In this document: one piece after another, positions 22,973 through 34,496 of the stretch
Layout of the letters: every line of letters starts with the position of its first letter
Numbering within the stretch: the first letter of the stretch is position 1
Assembly: GCA_003008705.1 (NCBI GenBank)
Contig: PDUO01000070.1
Span: 156,687 to 220,686, forward strand
From: Pezicula radicicola
Lineage: Eukaryota > Ascomycota > Leotiomycetes > Helotiales > Dermateaceae
Reading direction: 5' to 3'
Length of the DNA stretch: 64,000 bases
The notes under the pieces: model-generated
Databases searched by the model: none
What the model was told of the DNA's origin: nothing
What the model saw: only the letters and a program-made list of their open reading frames with translations
Position numbers and translations under genes: made by a program

Positions 22973-25557
22973 ATGACCTCGACGATCGAAGAATCTGCAA
23001 CGACTATTCTTTGCTCCTGCAAGCAGACACGATTTCATATCGACTCTCCAGTCTATCAAGAGGTGAGTTGAACATACATCAGATCAGTTATATATAAGTC
23101 ACGTGACTAATAATATACTCTCCTCAGCTTGATATCGAAGGCCTCACTATCACTGTCACATCAGGTAGCGGAAAGTCTTCTGGAAAAGGCAAAGGGAAAG
23201 CGAAAGCCGAGGGTCTCGAGATTTTATCAAATGCAAATCTTAAACTCAAAGCAGGCACTCATTATGCGTTGATTGGGAGAAATGGGACTGGGAAATCAAG
23301 TTGGTGGCATTCCTTAACTCGAAATTACCAGGGATTCATGGTGTTGACGGTATGCATAAGCAATATTGAAAGCGGTCGCTGAAAAACTCATCCCTGGTAT
23401 CCCAGTTGTAAGTTTCCAGTCCTCGGAGCAAATTTATACCTTCCGGATTCATTTACATATTCCACCTAAATCATATGTATCTACAACACGTAATTAACTT
23501 CGAATTTATTGCTATAGGGTACCAGGATATCTATCCTACAGCAAACTTCAACGCAAGATGAAAAAGCTACAGCCGAGGACGCAAACACAACTGGCTTGGA
23601 AGCACTGGCAATATCCAGCACACAAAGTACAGTACTGGAAACCGTTATTGATAGAGCCACGTCAAGGAATGAGATACAACACGAGATTGATGGTAATTTT
23701 CTCTTGCATCCTTTTGAGCGCCCTATCTGATGGTATCCAAGTCTTGGCAAAGGCAGTCGATGGAAACGGTAATGCGTACGCACCTCTCCGTGCACTTCGC
23801 CAAGTTCACCATGAGAGGCTGAAGAAAGAACTTTTCGAAAAGGATAAGGAGGCGAGACTGCGAAGTGGAACTCGAGGCATGGCGGCTAGGAAGGCCTTAA
23901 CTGCATTTGAGAAAATAGTAGCGGAATCAGCTGAGCGGTGAGATACTCAACATGGTTTGAAAGTAGGCATGCTAACTTTTGAAGTCTTTCTCAGGCTGAC
24001 GATGAAATTGATGAGAATGTGTTGAAAGAAGAAACGCAGGCGGCAGCTGATCTTCTAGTCGAACTTCAATCTCAACTTGAACCGGCTAGGCTAGCTGACG
24101 TCGAGTCTAAAGCGCGCGGCATTCTCTCTGGCCTTGGTTTCCCTAAAGGCCATCTTGAGAAACCAGTTTCTAGTTTATCTGGTGGTTGGCGAATGAGAAC
24201 AAACCTTGCAGGTGTTCTGCTCCAGCGAACAGATATTCTCATCCTTGATGAGCCCACCAACTTCCTTGATCTTCTCGGTATTATCTGGTTGCAGAAGTAT
24301 CTGCTTAGCCTTCGTGAGACGGGACCTAACCCACCGACTGTGATTCTGGTATCTCACGACCGTGACTTTATTAACACGGTATGTCAAGAACTTATGATAC
24401 TCCGCGATCAAATCCTCACATACTTTCGCGGCGACTTGACGTCGTACGACTCCTCAATTCGAGAAAAGAAGCTATACCTTGGCAAAATGAGAGATGCCCA
24501 AGAAAAACAAAAAGCTCACATGCAGCAAACTATAGCTCAGAACATCAAGCAAGGAAAAGCAGCAGGCGATGAGAACAAACTCCGGCAAGCCAAATCACGT
24601 CAGAAGAAACTCGACAACCGTATGGGCATGGAGAAATCTGCGACCGGTGGAAGATTCAAATTAAATCGAGATCTTGTGGGATTCCACCTCTCCGCTAGAG
24701 CAGACATTGAGATTCCCGAGGACGAGAAGGGAGTCTCAGTGCTTCTGCCACCAGCACCGGACTTACGCTTCCCAGGTCCGTTGGTCTCTCTTGAGAAAGT
24801 GACGTTCACTTATCCAGCGCCAAAAAAGTCAAAGATCCCCGCTGCAATGGTGCTCCAAGATATCGATCTCACCATTCACACAGGCGATCGTGTTGGTATT
24901 GTTGGTCTAAACGGCTGCGGTAAATCAACACTCATAAAGCTTATAACCGATGCGACCAAACCCACGAAAGGAACTGTCACTCGTCATCCCCGACTAAGAA
25001 TGGGCTACTACTCTCAACACGCTGTCGAAGACTTGCAGATCCTCGGCCATGCTGAGCCCGAACTCACGGCCTTAGCTCTCCTAACAAAAGATGTGGAGGG
25101 CACCCTTAACGAAGGGGAGATCCGCGGGCTCCTTGGTTCCCTAGGTCTTCCCGGTCGCACGGCCTCGGATGTCCCTCTTACAAAATTATCCGGAGGTCAA
25201 CTAGTACGCTTAGCACTCGCAACGCTGCTCTGGAAGGAGCCCCAATTGCTAGTACTCGATGAAATCACCACGCATCTTGATTTCCACACCGTAACCGCTC
25301 TGGCTGATGCATTGAGTGGGTGGAATGGAGCTGTATTGGTTGTTAGTCACGATCGGTTTATGATTAGACGGGTTGTAGAAGGCGAGAAGGATGGGGAAGG
25401 AGAAAGTGAGGATGAGGAGGATGATGATGAGTTTGAGGAGTTGAGGAGGAGAAATGTGTATCTTTTAAAGGGGGGAGTGATGAAGGTTCTTGAGGGTGGG
25501 GTTGCGGAGTTTGAACGCAGTTTGGAGAAGAGGGTCGAGAAGCTTTTGGCTTCTTGA
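22973..25557 (+). CDS. ABC-F family ATPase (translation-associated, soluble)
   Basis: Six exons, 22973..23062, 23128..23299, 23361..23407, 23518..23692, 23742..23937 and 23985..25557, give 750 residues. There are two ABC domains and no membrane segments. Domain 1 has the Walker A sequence GRNGTGKST, split by the third intron. A charged insertion follows, then LSGGWRMR and Walker B LILDEPTNFLD. The long linker is basic and helical. Domain 2 has GLNGCGKST, LSGGQLVRLALA and the variant LLVLDEITTHLD instead of DEPTNHLD. ABC-F proteins act on ribosomes. Walker A begins near residue 80, so the long Gcn20-type N-terminal domain is absent, and an ARB1-like role is more likely. The C-terminal tail has a Glu/Asp-rich loop (about residues 695-710). 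Confidence 0.9.
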
Positions 25558-25935
25558 GTTTACTTCCTGCAAGTAACTATAAAGTTCTTCACCGCGGACA
25601 ATCATACAAACTCTATACTTATTTGTACTGTCTTTACGCAGTGTAGAATCTAAAGAAATAATTTGTTCTTGAAAGCGAGAGTTCTGCGGCGTTGATATTG
25701 ATCAATTAATACCCGTCGCTTGCCCAGTAGCATTTCCTCAGGCTGAATACACTGCTAGATAAGGCATTTAGAGATTTAAAGTTGTCAAAGCAAATATGAG
25801 TAGCACTCATCTCCTATACTGTCTCTCCAAGCGTTATGTCTGCATGATGTTGGGTATATGATCTGCAACATCCTGACAGTTGGTAAAACGATGACCATTA
25901 AAAGATCCCTCGCCAAAGGCACACTAGCCTTGCCA
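25558..25935. other. Intergenic, 3' flanks of convergent ABC-F gene and MFS relic
   Basis: The tails of the plus-strand ABC-F gene and the minus-strand pseudogene face each other here. I see no feature beyond that. Confidence 0.35.
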
Positions 25936-28900
25936 TCATACCCAAGTCACGGCATATTTGCTCCTATGCCTCAGTTTATGTCCATACTTGTAAAAGACAT
26001 ACGGAATAGGAGTCATGAGAACACTAATACAGCCTAGAATAGTTAACGTCCAATGTGGACCTATATTCTTGTAAAACGGTGCTCCAACAATTGTCATCCC
26101 ACCAGCTATCATATACCGGATGAAAGTAACAAAAGTAAGAGCAGAGGCGGCATAGATCTCGTAGGAGTCGATTATATAACTATATGCTGTCATAAATATG
26201 CAGATAATTCCATATCCGAATAGCACTAAGGCCATAATTGGTGACTAGATACTAATTTCAGTCTATAAAACAGTTAGTAGGAATCTAGGTTTATTCGATC
26301 GTTGTGGAAGAAGACTTACGTAGTCGGTCCATCCCATCCAAAATAAAGAGATGGGAATAGCTGGTGCTCCTAACATTGCAAACCATAATCAGGTCTCAGG
26401 GACAAAGTCATTCTTTGCAAAACTTTCTTTCGTTGTCTTGTATACCCAAGGTACTAGGAAGCTGGCGAGTAAGACTCCAGTGAATATACTGGTAAAGATG
26501 ACGTTCGTCAAGTCTTGACTAATTCCATATACTCTTTGAAAGATATAAGGATATCCGTCTAGGAAAGTAAACAGCACAATGTAGAGTACCGTCAAGTATA
26601 AAGTCATAAACACCACAATGGGCTCTAACGCCAGGAGCAATTCTCTAGTCAATGCAATCTTCAGTCGTGTCCATAGAGAAGTATGAATGATCTCCACCTC
26701 AGCTCTGAACCTGTCGTCGCCTGTCTCACGTCGAAGATGTTTCGCTTTCCACTTTAGCAGGAGAGGAGGGAATGTCTCAGGCTGAAAGTGCACGATCAAG
26801 CCAAATACAAGTGCTGAGATAATAAGTATGATCCATTCTGCCCACCTCCAATTTCCAATATTTACAACATAACTGCCTATGACTTGCCCGAGAACAGGAC
26901 CACCAAAGTCGGAGATAGCAATAACAGGGAAGGCAAAGGTCTTCTCGAGGGGGAACCACATATCCAAGATGGAGCCGCCACCACAAGTCAACGGCGTTGC
27001 GCGGAAGGCAAACGGAATGCAAACTGTGCTTCGATATTAGGTGCTAATGCAGAGGCCATGATGAAGATCATGAATATGATCATTGTTGAGATGTAAACAT
27101 TGTTGCGCCCAAATGTTTCTGAAAACGGCCCCGCAAATACAGCACCGACAGCGTACGCGGCAAGATATAGACCTAGATTTCTGCATCATTAGATTCTATG
27201 AATTTTAGCGTACAGATTTGCACGTACCTATTGTCATTGACTCAACCACCTGCCTGTTACAACCTAACTTCCTCACCCCAAACCTTTCTCATACATCCTA
27301 CCCCTACCTGTTATAACCTCACTTCTACAACACAGACACTCTACAATATGGCCGAGCCTCGAACCCCATAGGCCTCCGCCACACAGGCAGAGGCCGGCCC
27401 TCCAATCACGCCTATGAAGATTTATAACTCTACCCAGTTCGACAAGGTAAGACGCCTACTATTCTAATTTTTAAGACTAGACTAACTCAGGACGTAGATC
27501 ATAGTTGAACTTATCGACCTTGTCCACTAAGAGGAGGACTATATAGAACAGCGTGTTATTATCGATAATATATAGATTAAACTAAACGACGTTGCTAGGT
27601 TACTACCCGGAGACGCCCTCTAGTTAGACTCTACTAGTACCTAAACCTAAGGCGTTGATATCGTTGGCAATTTCATTAAACAACGCCGCAACCAGGCTAT
27701 GGCCCTAGCCTTACAAAGTCTTACTATAGGCCTAACCGCGACCGTTGGCGTAGTCGAGCTCGAGATTACTAGGGATAAGTTCTATAGGTGTATCGCTAAT
27801 AGTTAGTTCCTATTATTCGACACTAATCGAACCACTGAGTTCTCCGACGTCAAAGCCGTAGAACTAACAAACGCCTTATTCTTAGACTTACTTACAGGCA
27901 CCTGCCCTCGTAATCTTACCCTTAGGCTTATCAAGGCCTAGCAGGAGTAGACTATCCCTAATCTACTAGCGGCAGAAATCTAAGCAACAATTATTTACCC
28001 CCTTACCCTAGTAGTCTTTGCAACAGCCCTTAAGTCGTTTAATGGCTTATATAGAATTATCCGTTAAGACAATCAATACCTATATACGTTCGATTATAAT
28101 AATGTACTTATTAAATTCTTCTACTAGTACGAGTCGTTGACGAACAAGGTTAACAGCCGCCCTAGTAACTTTGTCACCTAGCTCACAATGATTAAGAAGG
28201 TTGCTCTACATAAGAACACTACGACTATAGTTATCGATTACTTCTACGAGCTCTCTGGATACATAGGTACTACTAGTAGGAACTACATCTAAGGATTGAT
28301 TAGTAAGGGCCGGATCCTTGTTGACATCGTAGTCACGTTTAACAGCGGAATTATTGTCTTTATACCCCGTAATCTTTCTGATACGTTCGTCTTACCCCCT
28401 AGTCCTTAGACCCTGCCTATACTAACCTACTCTAGCCTTACAACTATCGGACGTCGATAGGTTCTCTATAGACTTATAATCCTTGGTCAAGTCCTACCTA
28501 ATGTCTGCGAGGTCTTCGAGATTGCGGACGAGGTCTTATACCAACCACTCATCCACGGCGATTAATACCCTATCCTATAAGCCTGTGTTTCTCGCGATGC
28601 CCTGTTGGTTGACCATTTTAGACAATTGCAACTAGACCTGAATAGTGGGGAGGAAGGCGTCGAGGAGCGTAGTGGTGGTGAAGGCAGAGATGGTGTCATA
28701 AATGTTTAGGGTCTAGGAGGTAGAATATCCATTTTACTAGCAGTTTCGCTAACTCCAAAGTCAGCAGCCGCCTGCCTGTGGCAGAATAGCAGCATCTACA
28801 GAAGACGCAGCTCCCACCACGAACGAAATACTTGAGACAATCAACGTTATCCAAATCCTGTAGGTTACGCTCCAGTTTCGGGGATTGAAAGGGTCACTCT

Positions 28901-29234
28901 CTCCTTCCCAATTCACCACGAAGACTTTGCCGCCTTTCTCTTCATTCGTGGTTCGATGCCGCGCATGAATGCCGGTTAGAGCATGGCCGAGGGTTGTTCG
29001 TATCGAATGTTGCGTTCGGATAATTGTAGTACTACCAGTTCGCTCTAATTCCACAGCAATCTCTTCCATAGGACTTGTAGTAGCAAGGGAAATTGTTGCC
29101 ACGGAACGATCTGGTGCCTGAACCTCGACCACATGATGTTGTTGATTTTGGCAAAAATTCGCCTCTTCATGATCTCTCTCAACTTGTTTGCGGACTGCGA
29201 GACCAAGCCTTCGGTATTGTATGAATGACTGCAT
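25936..29234 (-). pseudogene. MFS drug-transporter gene, broken and split by an insertion
   Basis: The N-terminal part (29234..28745) reads VNWEGESDPFNPRNWS and a first helix, as in DHA1-type fungal transporters. The rest (27248..25936) resumes at VVESMTIGLYLAAYAVGAVF and ends at SKYAVT. The breaks are a 4-base tandem duplication near 28783 that shifts frame just after ILPQA, the 1.5 kb insertion, and a small deletion and frameshift near 27000 before TPLTCGGG. There is also an in-frame TGA at 26389-26391 (PET*LWFAMLGAP) and TAG at 26245-26247 (ISI*SPI). Both stops fit C-to-T or G-to-A change of CGA and TGG. Intron donor and acceptor sites remain. No functional product is expected. Confidence 0.88.
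27249..28744 (+). mobile_element. RIP-mutated repeat element inserted in the MFS gene
   Basis: DNA unlike its flanks, between the two halves of the transporter reading frame. It starts with two related copies of CTGTTAYAACCT (about 27253 and 27310). From ATG at 27349 it carries a long degenerate frame on the plus strand, with an apparent intron at about 27447-27490. Many in-frame stops are present and, as far as I read, all are TAA or TAG. That is what CAA, CAG and TGG codons become under CpA-to-TpA mutation. The ends CTGCCTGTTA and, reversed, CTGCTAGTAA are weakly similar. I could not identify the encoded protein; a retroelement gag-like product or another repeat family is possible. Confidence 0.65.
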
Positions 29235-29639
29235 GGCGTTGGGGTGAACAGCGCCATTCGTAGTTGGGCGGCAACTATCTTGGTTAAGAACGATTTTTTA
29301 AGAGAAATGGAAATACAAAGGCCAAAAATTCGTTTGCGCTTGCCTTCAAGCACATTTATAATCTGAACTCTTTGACCAAAATACCAGTCAAAGCTGGAAA
29401 ATTGGACTATCCGCGTATGGTAGGTAGAGTGGGTTTTGCTGAGGATTGCAGCAAGTTAGATGCCGTGCAAGATCCAACTTAATAATCGACAGTCGGAAAA
29501 GAATGTCACTGCAGAATGGCAAGAGACCAGCCGCTAAAGTCCCTTAATTAAAAATATTTCAGGATGGATGTATTCTGTGCCTTCTCGGATCCCTCTGAAA
29601 ATGAGAACAGTAAATATCTTGGGAAGAGTTTTTCATCAA
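29235..29639. other. Gap between the two relics
   Basis: Former promoter side of the minus-strand MFS relic and 3' flank of the transcription-factor stub. No supported feature. Confidence 0.35.
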
Positions 29640-30344
29640 TCACTCATTTCGCACAAGATCACCTCCAAATCCAAAACCAAGATCATCGAAAGCAGATCCA
29701 CCGAACCCGAAGATAGGATCGTATGAAAGCCCTATATCGTCGCTAATCAGTGGCATCGTGTGCTCATTGAAATTATTGTCGTTGGCGGCTATATTTGATA
29801 GCTGCATTGCACCGCTGCTAGTGATATCCGATCCAACCCCTCCTGCATCAAAGCTAGATGGCAAGTGCTGAATTGGAGCTTCTCCTAGTGCTTGATCTCG
29901 TGCGAAGGTCTGTATAATTGCATCAATATTGAGATTGGACGCCATTAGACCATAAAATTCACTTTGTGAATCTCCATTATCAACCACGACCCCCATGCGC
30001 GCAATTAGTCGGTCGATGACACGCTTCGCTCTTTTAGCTGACCAGCAGACAGACTGATGAATCCCTAATACATCTAAACATCTACGTAGAGCATTATGCG
30101 CGTCGGATCCACGCTCTCTTTGAGAAGCGAGGCGGACGTGGATGGTCGCACTCACATATGTGGCGTAAGATATGATGTACGGCGTGTTTTTCAAACAAAA
30201 GGATCACTCATAAGCTTGTAGAATGTGATCTATCTCAAAAGCTGCAGTAGAGCATATGGAGAACGCATTCAGAGCGACGGAGGAAGATGTTGAGTGGAGA
30301 TGACTGTCTGACACAAATGTTCGATGGAGAAGTATAATCTTGAG
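29640..30344 (-). pseudogene. C-terminal stub of a fungal-specific transcription factor
   Basis: The frame reads from LKIILLHRTFVSDSHLHS through AFEIDHILQAYE, an in-frame TGA at 30204-30206, then SFCLKNTPY and YATYVSATIHVRLA. These are the familiar last helices of the Fungal_trans (Zn2Cys6 factor) middle-homology domain, followed by an acidic, Gly/Phe-rich tail (GFGGSAFDDLGFGFGG) ending at 29640. The DNA-binding part and most of the domain are missing. The sequence stops where the esterase stub begins. It is both truncated and interrupted, so it is non-functional unless the downstream ATG gives a small peptide. Confidence 0.8.
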
Positions 30345-30563
30345 GTCGGGTCAGCGGAGGTGATGAAGGATGAGACGGTAGCTTATGCTTCGAGGCTTTG
30401 GGCGAACGGTGTTCAAGCTGAGCTTCATGTGTGGGCGGGTGGTTTCCATGGATTCGATATTTTACTTCCAGACGGAACAGTTTCGCAGGCGTCGAGGAAG
30501 CCCAAGGTTGAGTGGACGAAGAGGATCTTTGGAATTAATAGCGAGGTAACAGCGTCTTCATAA
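30333..30563 (+). pseudogene. C-terminal stub of an alpha/beta-hydrolase (esterase/lipase)
   Basis: The frame EVGSAEVMKDETVAYASRLW, then AELHVWAGGFHGFD, is the C-terminal part of hormone-sensitive-lipase-type esterases. It includes the Asp-bearing DE segment and the catalytic His in GFHGFD. The nucleophile elbow and oxyanion part are absent because the sequence upstream is the transcription-factor stub on the other strand. The stop codon is intact at 30561. An ATG by chance precedes the homology at 30324. It is taken as a truncated relic. Confidence 0.8.
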
Positions 30564-30786
30564 TCATGACCATTCTAAGGCATGATAGATTTATTTTCTC
30601 TAGCCATAAAATTCATTATGTCATCCTCGATTTACAAATACCTATCTCTCAGATTCAATGCCAACAAAAACCTAAACGGGATATAGAGTAAAAAATTCAC
30701 TACAATCCATCTAGGTCCATTCCATACGTGTGTATGCCTTCCAATATCATCCTGCCTCCTAAATTTCTGCTGATCCTAGACTCTTC

Positions 30787-31040
30787 CTAAAAGAACATGC
30801 TATCGACGTGGTCTTTACCGTCGAACTTGTTGAACTTCTCCCTCGCGACGACAACCTTTCGAAGGTGTGCGAAATGTACATTGATCTTCTGCCCATTAGC
30901 ATCTAGGACTTCTTATAGAACTTGTTTGGTTAATTGTGATTCTATAACAGCAATTCTGAACTTGATGGAACCCGTTCGATACGAAAGCTCAAAAGCAGCA
31001 GTGCAGCTCGGTAAGCGAGATACCATACCGGAAGCGAGCG
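30787..31040 (-). pseudogene. Relic of an unidentified coding exon
   Basis: One minus-strand frame reads FELSYRTGSIKFRIAVIES then QLTKQVL, a TAA stop, then EVLDANGQKINVHFAHLRK and onward to a TAG at 30787. The TAA sits where a CAA codon would keep the frame open. No family is recognised. It lies within the decayed island that also holds the MFS, factor and esterase relics. Confidence 0.35.
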
Positions 31041-31381
31041 CCCCTTATCGGAAGAGGCAGCGCATCTGAACTTACTTTACGAGTGAACTTTCAAAAATAT
31101 ACTGCTTGCAAAATTGACAACTGGGTATATAACAGAAAGGGTTTGAGATTAGACATTAGAAGCTACTAAGTTATAAGAAATCGCTGCTATACAGAATAAT
31201 TGAGAGGAAAGAAAGACTAAGGATATTTGGTGAATCAAGACATTTAGAAAACGCTGTCTGCTGTAGTATTCTTCAGTAACATAAGTTCGAGACTCCTCCT
31301 CTTACAGTATTAATCAATTATAATTTCAATTATAACTTGAGTACTTCCTGTTCTGCAGTTGACTGAGAGATTTACAGGAAA
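31041..31381. other. Gap between the relic and the ECM33-like gene
   Basis: AT-rich 3' flank of the minus-strand ECM33-like gene. Nothing else is seen. Confidence 0.35.
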
Positions 31382-32940
31382 CTATACTGCTTTGCTTGTC
31401 CCATGGCTAAAACTTCTTGTCGTACTACCCTTGTGTATAACATCATCCTCCGTATACGGTGGTAGCTCTTCGCTAGACAAAACCGACAAATTATGTCCCG
31501 GCAGCTGCAACGTGTCTTCCTTTGCCGTCTCTTCTCCCTGGCCTTCTTCACTCTGTTCTGTTTTGTTCTTCATATTATGACGCTTTCGAATGAAGTAAGC
31601 TAAGAGACATCCCACAACAATAATTGCAACACCCAGTACAGGCCCCCAAATACGCGCAGAATTTGACTTCTTGCTCGGGGTGTTGAAGTCAGTAGCATTG
31701 GTATCATTTACCGGGCTAGGTGTTGTGTGTGTACAGTTATAGGAGTAACTGGGCGATGTCTTTGCTGTTCGTTCATGTGTAGCGTCTAAGGATTCGCAAC
31801 TGAATGCTGCATCTGTACTTTGAATCGAGACATCTCCGTCGAAATATCCCATGCTAGGAAACAGCACTCTGCATATATTTAGCAATGGCTACTATTCCCA
31901 GCATTTAAATTTGCAAAGACTTACGCAGTGTAATTCCCTTGAATATTAATATCACCAGCTCCTTCTAATGCTCGAAATCCGTCGATGATTGGTAACGGAT
32001 TACCCGAAATGGTTAATCCTTGGGTACCTCTCAAGGATGGAAGTTGTAGAAATTCGAGGAATGTGTTGTTTACCACTGTCAAATCACCCCACATGAATTC
32101 GAAGTCTGGCAGTGAGAAATTGGTGAATAGGTTGTTTGCTAGCATGAAATTCGTAGATACTTGTTCGAGCGACGGCATCGTTACGTTGGATATTCCAGCG
32201 AGAGTTATGTTGCCAGCTTTCGTGAGGGATTTTAGGTATAGGTTGACGGGAGGACCAGTTTGATCTCTTGATATTTGTAATGAGGTGTAAACATTGGTTA
32301 GGACTGGGAAATTAACTTCCTCGAGTTGATTGTTGTTGGTGATGTTTATCACATTGCATGTGGTTGTGTTGAACTGAATAGTTTTTAGCGATGTTTTGCT
32401 GATCGTCAACAAAGTTGATTCTGCGTTCTGAGTCCAGTCTGAGATGTCGTTGATGAGTGGAAGATTATTCCATGATATTAATTGAGTACTTTGAAATGCG
32501 GGGAAGTGAAGATCCTCTAGCTTCGGTAGATCGTTGAGAGTAAATGATTGCTGCATATACTCTAGGCTGGGGGCTATGACCGAGGTTAAAGAAGGGCTTG
32601 AGGTGATGTCGAGACTGTAGATTGATTTGAGACCATTGAAGGTTATTGTCTCCAAGGTATCATTCTCGATATGGAGGTTCGCAAAAAGCAACGTGCAGTT
32701 ACTCAAGGAGTCGGCGTCGGCTTGTGACCTGATAATAATATCGGTGTTGTAGTCTGGTGGAAAACTTATTTCGCATAATACTCCCCAAGGCTCAATTGTT
32801 GAGGTGAACTGAATTTCTGCAGTGAAAGTGTTATTTGGCATTATGACTTTCTAATGCGCAGAACACGACTTACGGCTGTGGACAAACTGGACTGATATGA
32901 TGAAGGACGTAAACACGGGTAGAAGCCAAAACAGAAACAT
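31382..32940 (-). CDS. ECM33-like cell-surface protein with receptor-L repeats and TM anchor
   Basis: The main exon (to 31925) and a last exon (31868..31382) join in frame to about 467 residues from MPNNTFTAEIQF. IIIRSQADADSLSNCTLL is the family's characteristic opening. It is followed by leucine-rich receptor-L-type repeats with many Asn-glycosylation sites. A Ser/Thr/Pro stem leads to one membrane helix (IWGPVLGVAIIVVGCLLAYF) and a cytosolic tail starting IRKRHN, so the anchor is transmembrane and not GPI. A signal peptide candidate (MFLFWLLPVFTSFIISVQF) starts at 32940, but the intron joining it to the main exon is unclear, so the start is uncertain. Family members act in cell-wall integrity. 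Confidence 0.8.
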
Positions 32941-33625
32941 ATTTTTGGTTCTTGGTGTATTTCACAATGAAATTCCGATGATAATTGTGGGTTAGGTAGT
33001 ATTAGATTTATCACGGGGAAGATATACTTACTGTACTGTGCCACACACTTGCAGGTGTGATGGTTGTCTTCAAACGGATGCCTGGATTGACTTGGCACTA
33101 TGTCATTAAGGTTATGCAGGATTTACTCCAAGGAGTGGTGCGGGCTACCTTAGTGAGAGCCATTCTATCTGCTTTTGGAATCAAAGCCGAAGATGGATTT
33201 ACGGAGCGTTTCTCTTTTCCTTACCTCGGTTTACCGAGCTCCATGTGATATGCCCTCAAGCTCACCACTATGGGACTTATTTTTATCGTGGCTTGTCATA
33301 TTTTGTATTATTTTGCTTCTGTAAATGCTATTGGTCCTTGAGAACGTAGTATTGCAAGAATGCACTGCCCTGAGAAACAAGGAAGGCTATACCAAGCCAT
33401 GTTACATAGACCAATAAGCGAGGTTGATACAGCACATCACTATAAGTACTCTGCCTGCTTACGCTTGGCATAGTCTGAGTCTTATTAGAATTTCAGAACT
33501 ACAAATATTTCCAGCAAATGCCGTATCATCATCTCTTGGCATGAAACAATGACCAAAGTAACTCTGAGGCGTGCATATTCCAAGTGTTATATCCTAGATG
33601 TTTAATAGGTAGCTATAAAGGTTCC
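32941..33625. other. Intergenic region upstream of the ECM33-like gene
   Basis: Promoter side of the minus-strand gene. No supported gene; the plus frame at 33057-33248 lacks features. Confidence 0.35.
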
Positions 33626-33728
33626 AGGGTTAAGTTATTGCAGACCGCCTTCTGGCAACGCACTGAAATTAGAGGGTTATAAACAATAGCTTGGTGGCAG
33701 GAAAGACTGTCTGCAATAAATTAACCCT
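33626..33728. mobile_element. 103 bp inverted-repeat miniature element
   Basis: The left arm AGGGTTAAGTTATTGCAGAC and the right arm (reverse complement) AGGGTTAATTTATTGCAGAC differ at one base over 20, and similarity continues for a few bases. The interior is non-coding. No clear target duplication is visible, so the family is unknown. Confidence 0.6.
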
Positions 33729-34496
33729 AGCTCCTGCGTAAAAAACCATAGAATAGGCTTCCTTGTAGGGCCTGTAGGTCGGAGAATGTACAGGTACATG
33801 GATACCCCTCAAGTTACTGTCCAAGATAACTTTCTGTGGATTATATTCAGAACCAGAATTTTGTCATTTTTAATATTACCTATTGTTGAATTGGCACTAG
33901 TGCTTATATACAAATTGCAAACTATAACTTCTTACTCAGTTTATAGGGCACTGCTGAACCTAGCCGTAACAACACTCCTATCAGATACTAGTTCAACCAT
34001 AGAACAAGAGTCATTAGGTAATACAATATTTTTGGGAAATTTTGTTCCTACTACGCAATTATAACCAAGTGTGCAAAGTAGTAATTGTAGTGTAGGAGCA
34101 TGCTTTTGTTTAGGCAATGCCAGACTTGGTTGAGTAGCTAAACTTCCAAAAACCTCACCAGAAATTTTTGGCTGCTACATCATAAATAACTGAATACACG
34201 AAATCTCTCACATAGCGAATCCCACAAAGGAGTTAAAAACAGACGTAAAAGCATCGCAAATTAAGAAAAAGGTAAACCAACGATATCATCCAATCCCTGT
34301 GCCATATGCCAAACTTTCCAATCCCAGGTCTACCAAATCCTCCACCTATCCCAAAGCCATCCAATCCGACCATCACTTCAACGTCTCTTCCTTTGGCTAT
34401 CCACAAGGCAGGTATATCGAGTTTCCCCAAGAAAATCCCCCAGTGTCTCTCCGTCGCCGGCCTATCAATCCCAAAGCCATCCAACCCTCCTTCCCA
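33729..34496. other. Intergenic region, 3' side of the 2EXR gene
   Basis: AT-rich. A 92-codon hydrophobic frame at 33786-34064 has no recognisable domain. Between 34300 and 34500 a phrase related to CCAAAGCCATCCAA occurs twice on the plus strand. No supported gene. Confidence 0.35.

Noticed and set aside
27349..28720. Stop-codon recoding in the long frame of the insert
   Set aside because: The stops TAA and TAG at former CAA, CAG and TGG codons are explained by CpA-to-TpA mutation; no need for recoding.
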